A DNA stretch of 64,000 nucleotides. Origin: Nitrospira sp. Its GTDB lineage: Bacteria > Nitrospirota > Nitrospiria > Nitrospirales > Nitrospiraceae. The stretch is taken from assembly GCA_036984305.1 (NCBI GenBank), contig BQWY01000001.1:806001-870000 (forward strand), written 5' to 3'. The position numbers were made by a program, and so were the translations under genes. Below, one piece after another: positions 63,244-64,000 of this stretch. Position 1 is the stretch's first letter, and the number at the start of each line of letters is the position of its first letter. The notes under the pieces are model-generated. The model was not told where the DNA came from. It was given only the letters and a program-made list of their open reading frames with translations, and ran no database searches.

Positions 63244-64000
63244 GTGAGCATTCTCGTCAATAAGAACACGCGGGTCGTCGTCCAGGGCATTACGGGGAAG
63301 GAAGGGTCCTTCCACGCCACGCAGTGCAAGGCATACGGTACTCAGATAGTCGCGGGCGTCACGCCGGGTAAGGCCGGACAGGAGGTCGAGGGCATTCCGG
63401 TCTTCAATACGGTTCGGGAGGCGGTCACGAAGACCCAGTGTGATACCTCCCTGATATTCGTCCCGCCGCCCTTCTGTGCCGACGCCATTCTTGAGGCGGC
63501 AAATGCCGGTATCAGGTTGGTGATCTGTATCACCGAAGGAATTCCCGTCAACGATATGGTCCGAGTCAAGCGCGCACTGCGCGGGCGCGATGTCCGACTC
63601 ATCGGTCCCAACTGTCCTGGAGTGATTACCGTTGACGAAGCCAAGATTGGGATCATGCCGGGATTCATTCACAAGAAAGGGGTCGTAGGCGTCGTCTCTC
63701 GCAGCGGCACCCTTACGTATGAGGCAGTGCATCAGCTCTCGACGCTGGGCTTGGGCGAGACAACGTGCGTCGGCATCGGCGGCGATCCGGTCAACGGAAC
63801 AGGCTTTGTCGATGTTCTCCCGCTGTTTGAAAAAGATCCTGAGACTCAGGCGATTGTGATGATCGGCGAGATCGGCGGCGATGCCGAGGAAAAGGCCGCT
63901 GAGTTCATCAAAAAGAACGTCAAAAAACCCGTCATCAGCTTCATCGCGGGTATCACGGCACCGCCGGGGCGTCGAATGGGTCACGCTGGAGCGATTATCT
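63244..64000 (+). CDS. sucD: succinyl-CoA synthetase alpha subunit (cut by window edge)
   Basis: The first 252 codons, from a GTG at 63244 (AAAGGAG upstream). CoA-binding [38 protein letters not shown] and the start of the active-site His segment G-R-R-M-G-H-A-G-A are visible. The reading frame is open at the right edge, so about 40 residues are missing. Confidence 0.95.
   Translation, partial: MSILVNKNTRVVVQGITGKEGSFHATQCKAYGTQIVAGVTPGKAGQEVEGIPVFNTVREAVTKTQCDTSLIFVPPPFCADAILEAANAGIRLVICITEGIPVNDMVRVKRALRGRDVRLIGPNCPGVITVDEAKIGIMPGFIHKKGVVGVVSRSGTLTYEAVHQLSTLGLGETTCVGIGGDPVNGTGFVDVLPLFEKDPETQAIVMIGEIGGDAEEKAAEFIKKNVKKPVISFIAGITAPPGRRMGHAGAII

Overview
The window most likely comes from a Nitrospira-like nitrite-oxidising bacterium. 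The evidence is a contiguous reductive TCA (rTCA) gene set: two-subunit ATP-citrate lyase, aconitase, monomeric isocitrate dehydrogenase, fumarate reductase/succinate dehydrogenase subunits and succinyl-CoA synthetase. A five-gene 2-oxoacid:ferredoxin oxidoreductase operon lies about 4 kb upstream. DNA is moderately GC-rich, Shine-Dalgarno sites are strong and GTG starts are common. The taxon is an inference from gene content, not from a marker gene.

Positions 1-25.8 kb hold an accessory locus in which every gene is on the plus strand. It has roughly 24 consecutive genes, and most products carry signal peptides or lipoboxes. They include three six-repeat fascin-like beta-trefoil proteins, two complete apolipoprotein N-acyltransferase (Lnt) paralogues, a DsbA-like thiol oxidoreductase, a group of small cysteine-containing secreted proteins, two short coiled-coil/beta-helix spike-like proteins, and InlB-repeat-, jacalin- and ricin-like and IPT-like surface proteins. 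The locus ends with two tiny paralogous polypeptides followed by a radical SAM enzyme. Two patterns tie it together. One is a recurrent linear motif, either V-Q-E-R-G-V after the signal peptide or M-R-R-G-V-E-G near the C-terminus, in otherwise unrelated exported proteins. The other is a duplicated module, trefoil - lnt - A - B, in which A and B are separate genes in one copy and one fused gene in the other. This is the part of the window most likely to be an undescribed system, perhaps for building or modifying a cell-surface layer.

Positions 26.1-29.6 kb hold a YVTN beta-propeller lipoprotein, a FecR-domain exported protein and, on the minus strand, an NHL-propeller exported protein overlapping a Cys/His-rich cytosolic protein. 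Positions 29.8-33.3 kb are housekeeping: folD-metF-panB on plus and apaH on minus. Positions 33.4-43.1 kb on minus carry a signalling block: a hybrid histidine kinase (HisKA-HATPase-REC-REC-HPt) overlapping a REC-PAS-GGDEF-EAL gene with intact active sites, and a second REC-PAS-GGDEF-EAL gene whose active sites look ruined. A decayed REC-HPt pseudogene lies upstream, then queF overlapped by a small MTHFR C-terminal-like zinc protein.

Positions 43.5-47.7 kb encode the oxidoreductase operon (order B-G-D-E-A), closed by a strong hairpin. Positions 47.8-51.7 kb contain an Rsm22-like methyltransferase, small zinc-ribbon and acidic proteins, a dual-specificity-type phosphatase and Fpg/MutM. Positions 51.9 kb to the end are the rTCA cluster aclB-aclA-acn-idh-frdB-frdA-sucC-sucD, with sucD cut by the window edge. 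RNA hairpins sit between aclB and aclA and over the aclA stop codon, and a repeated motif lies upstream of aclB.

I saw no tRNA, rRNA, CRISPR array, transposase or integrase.
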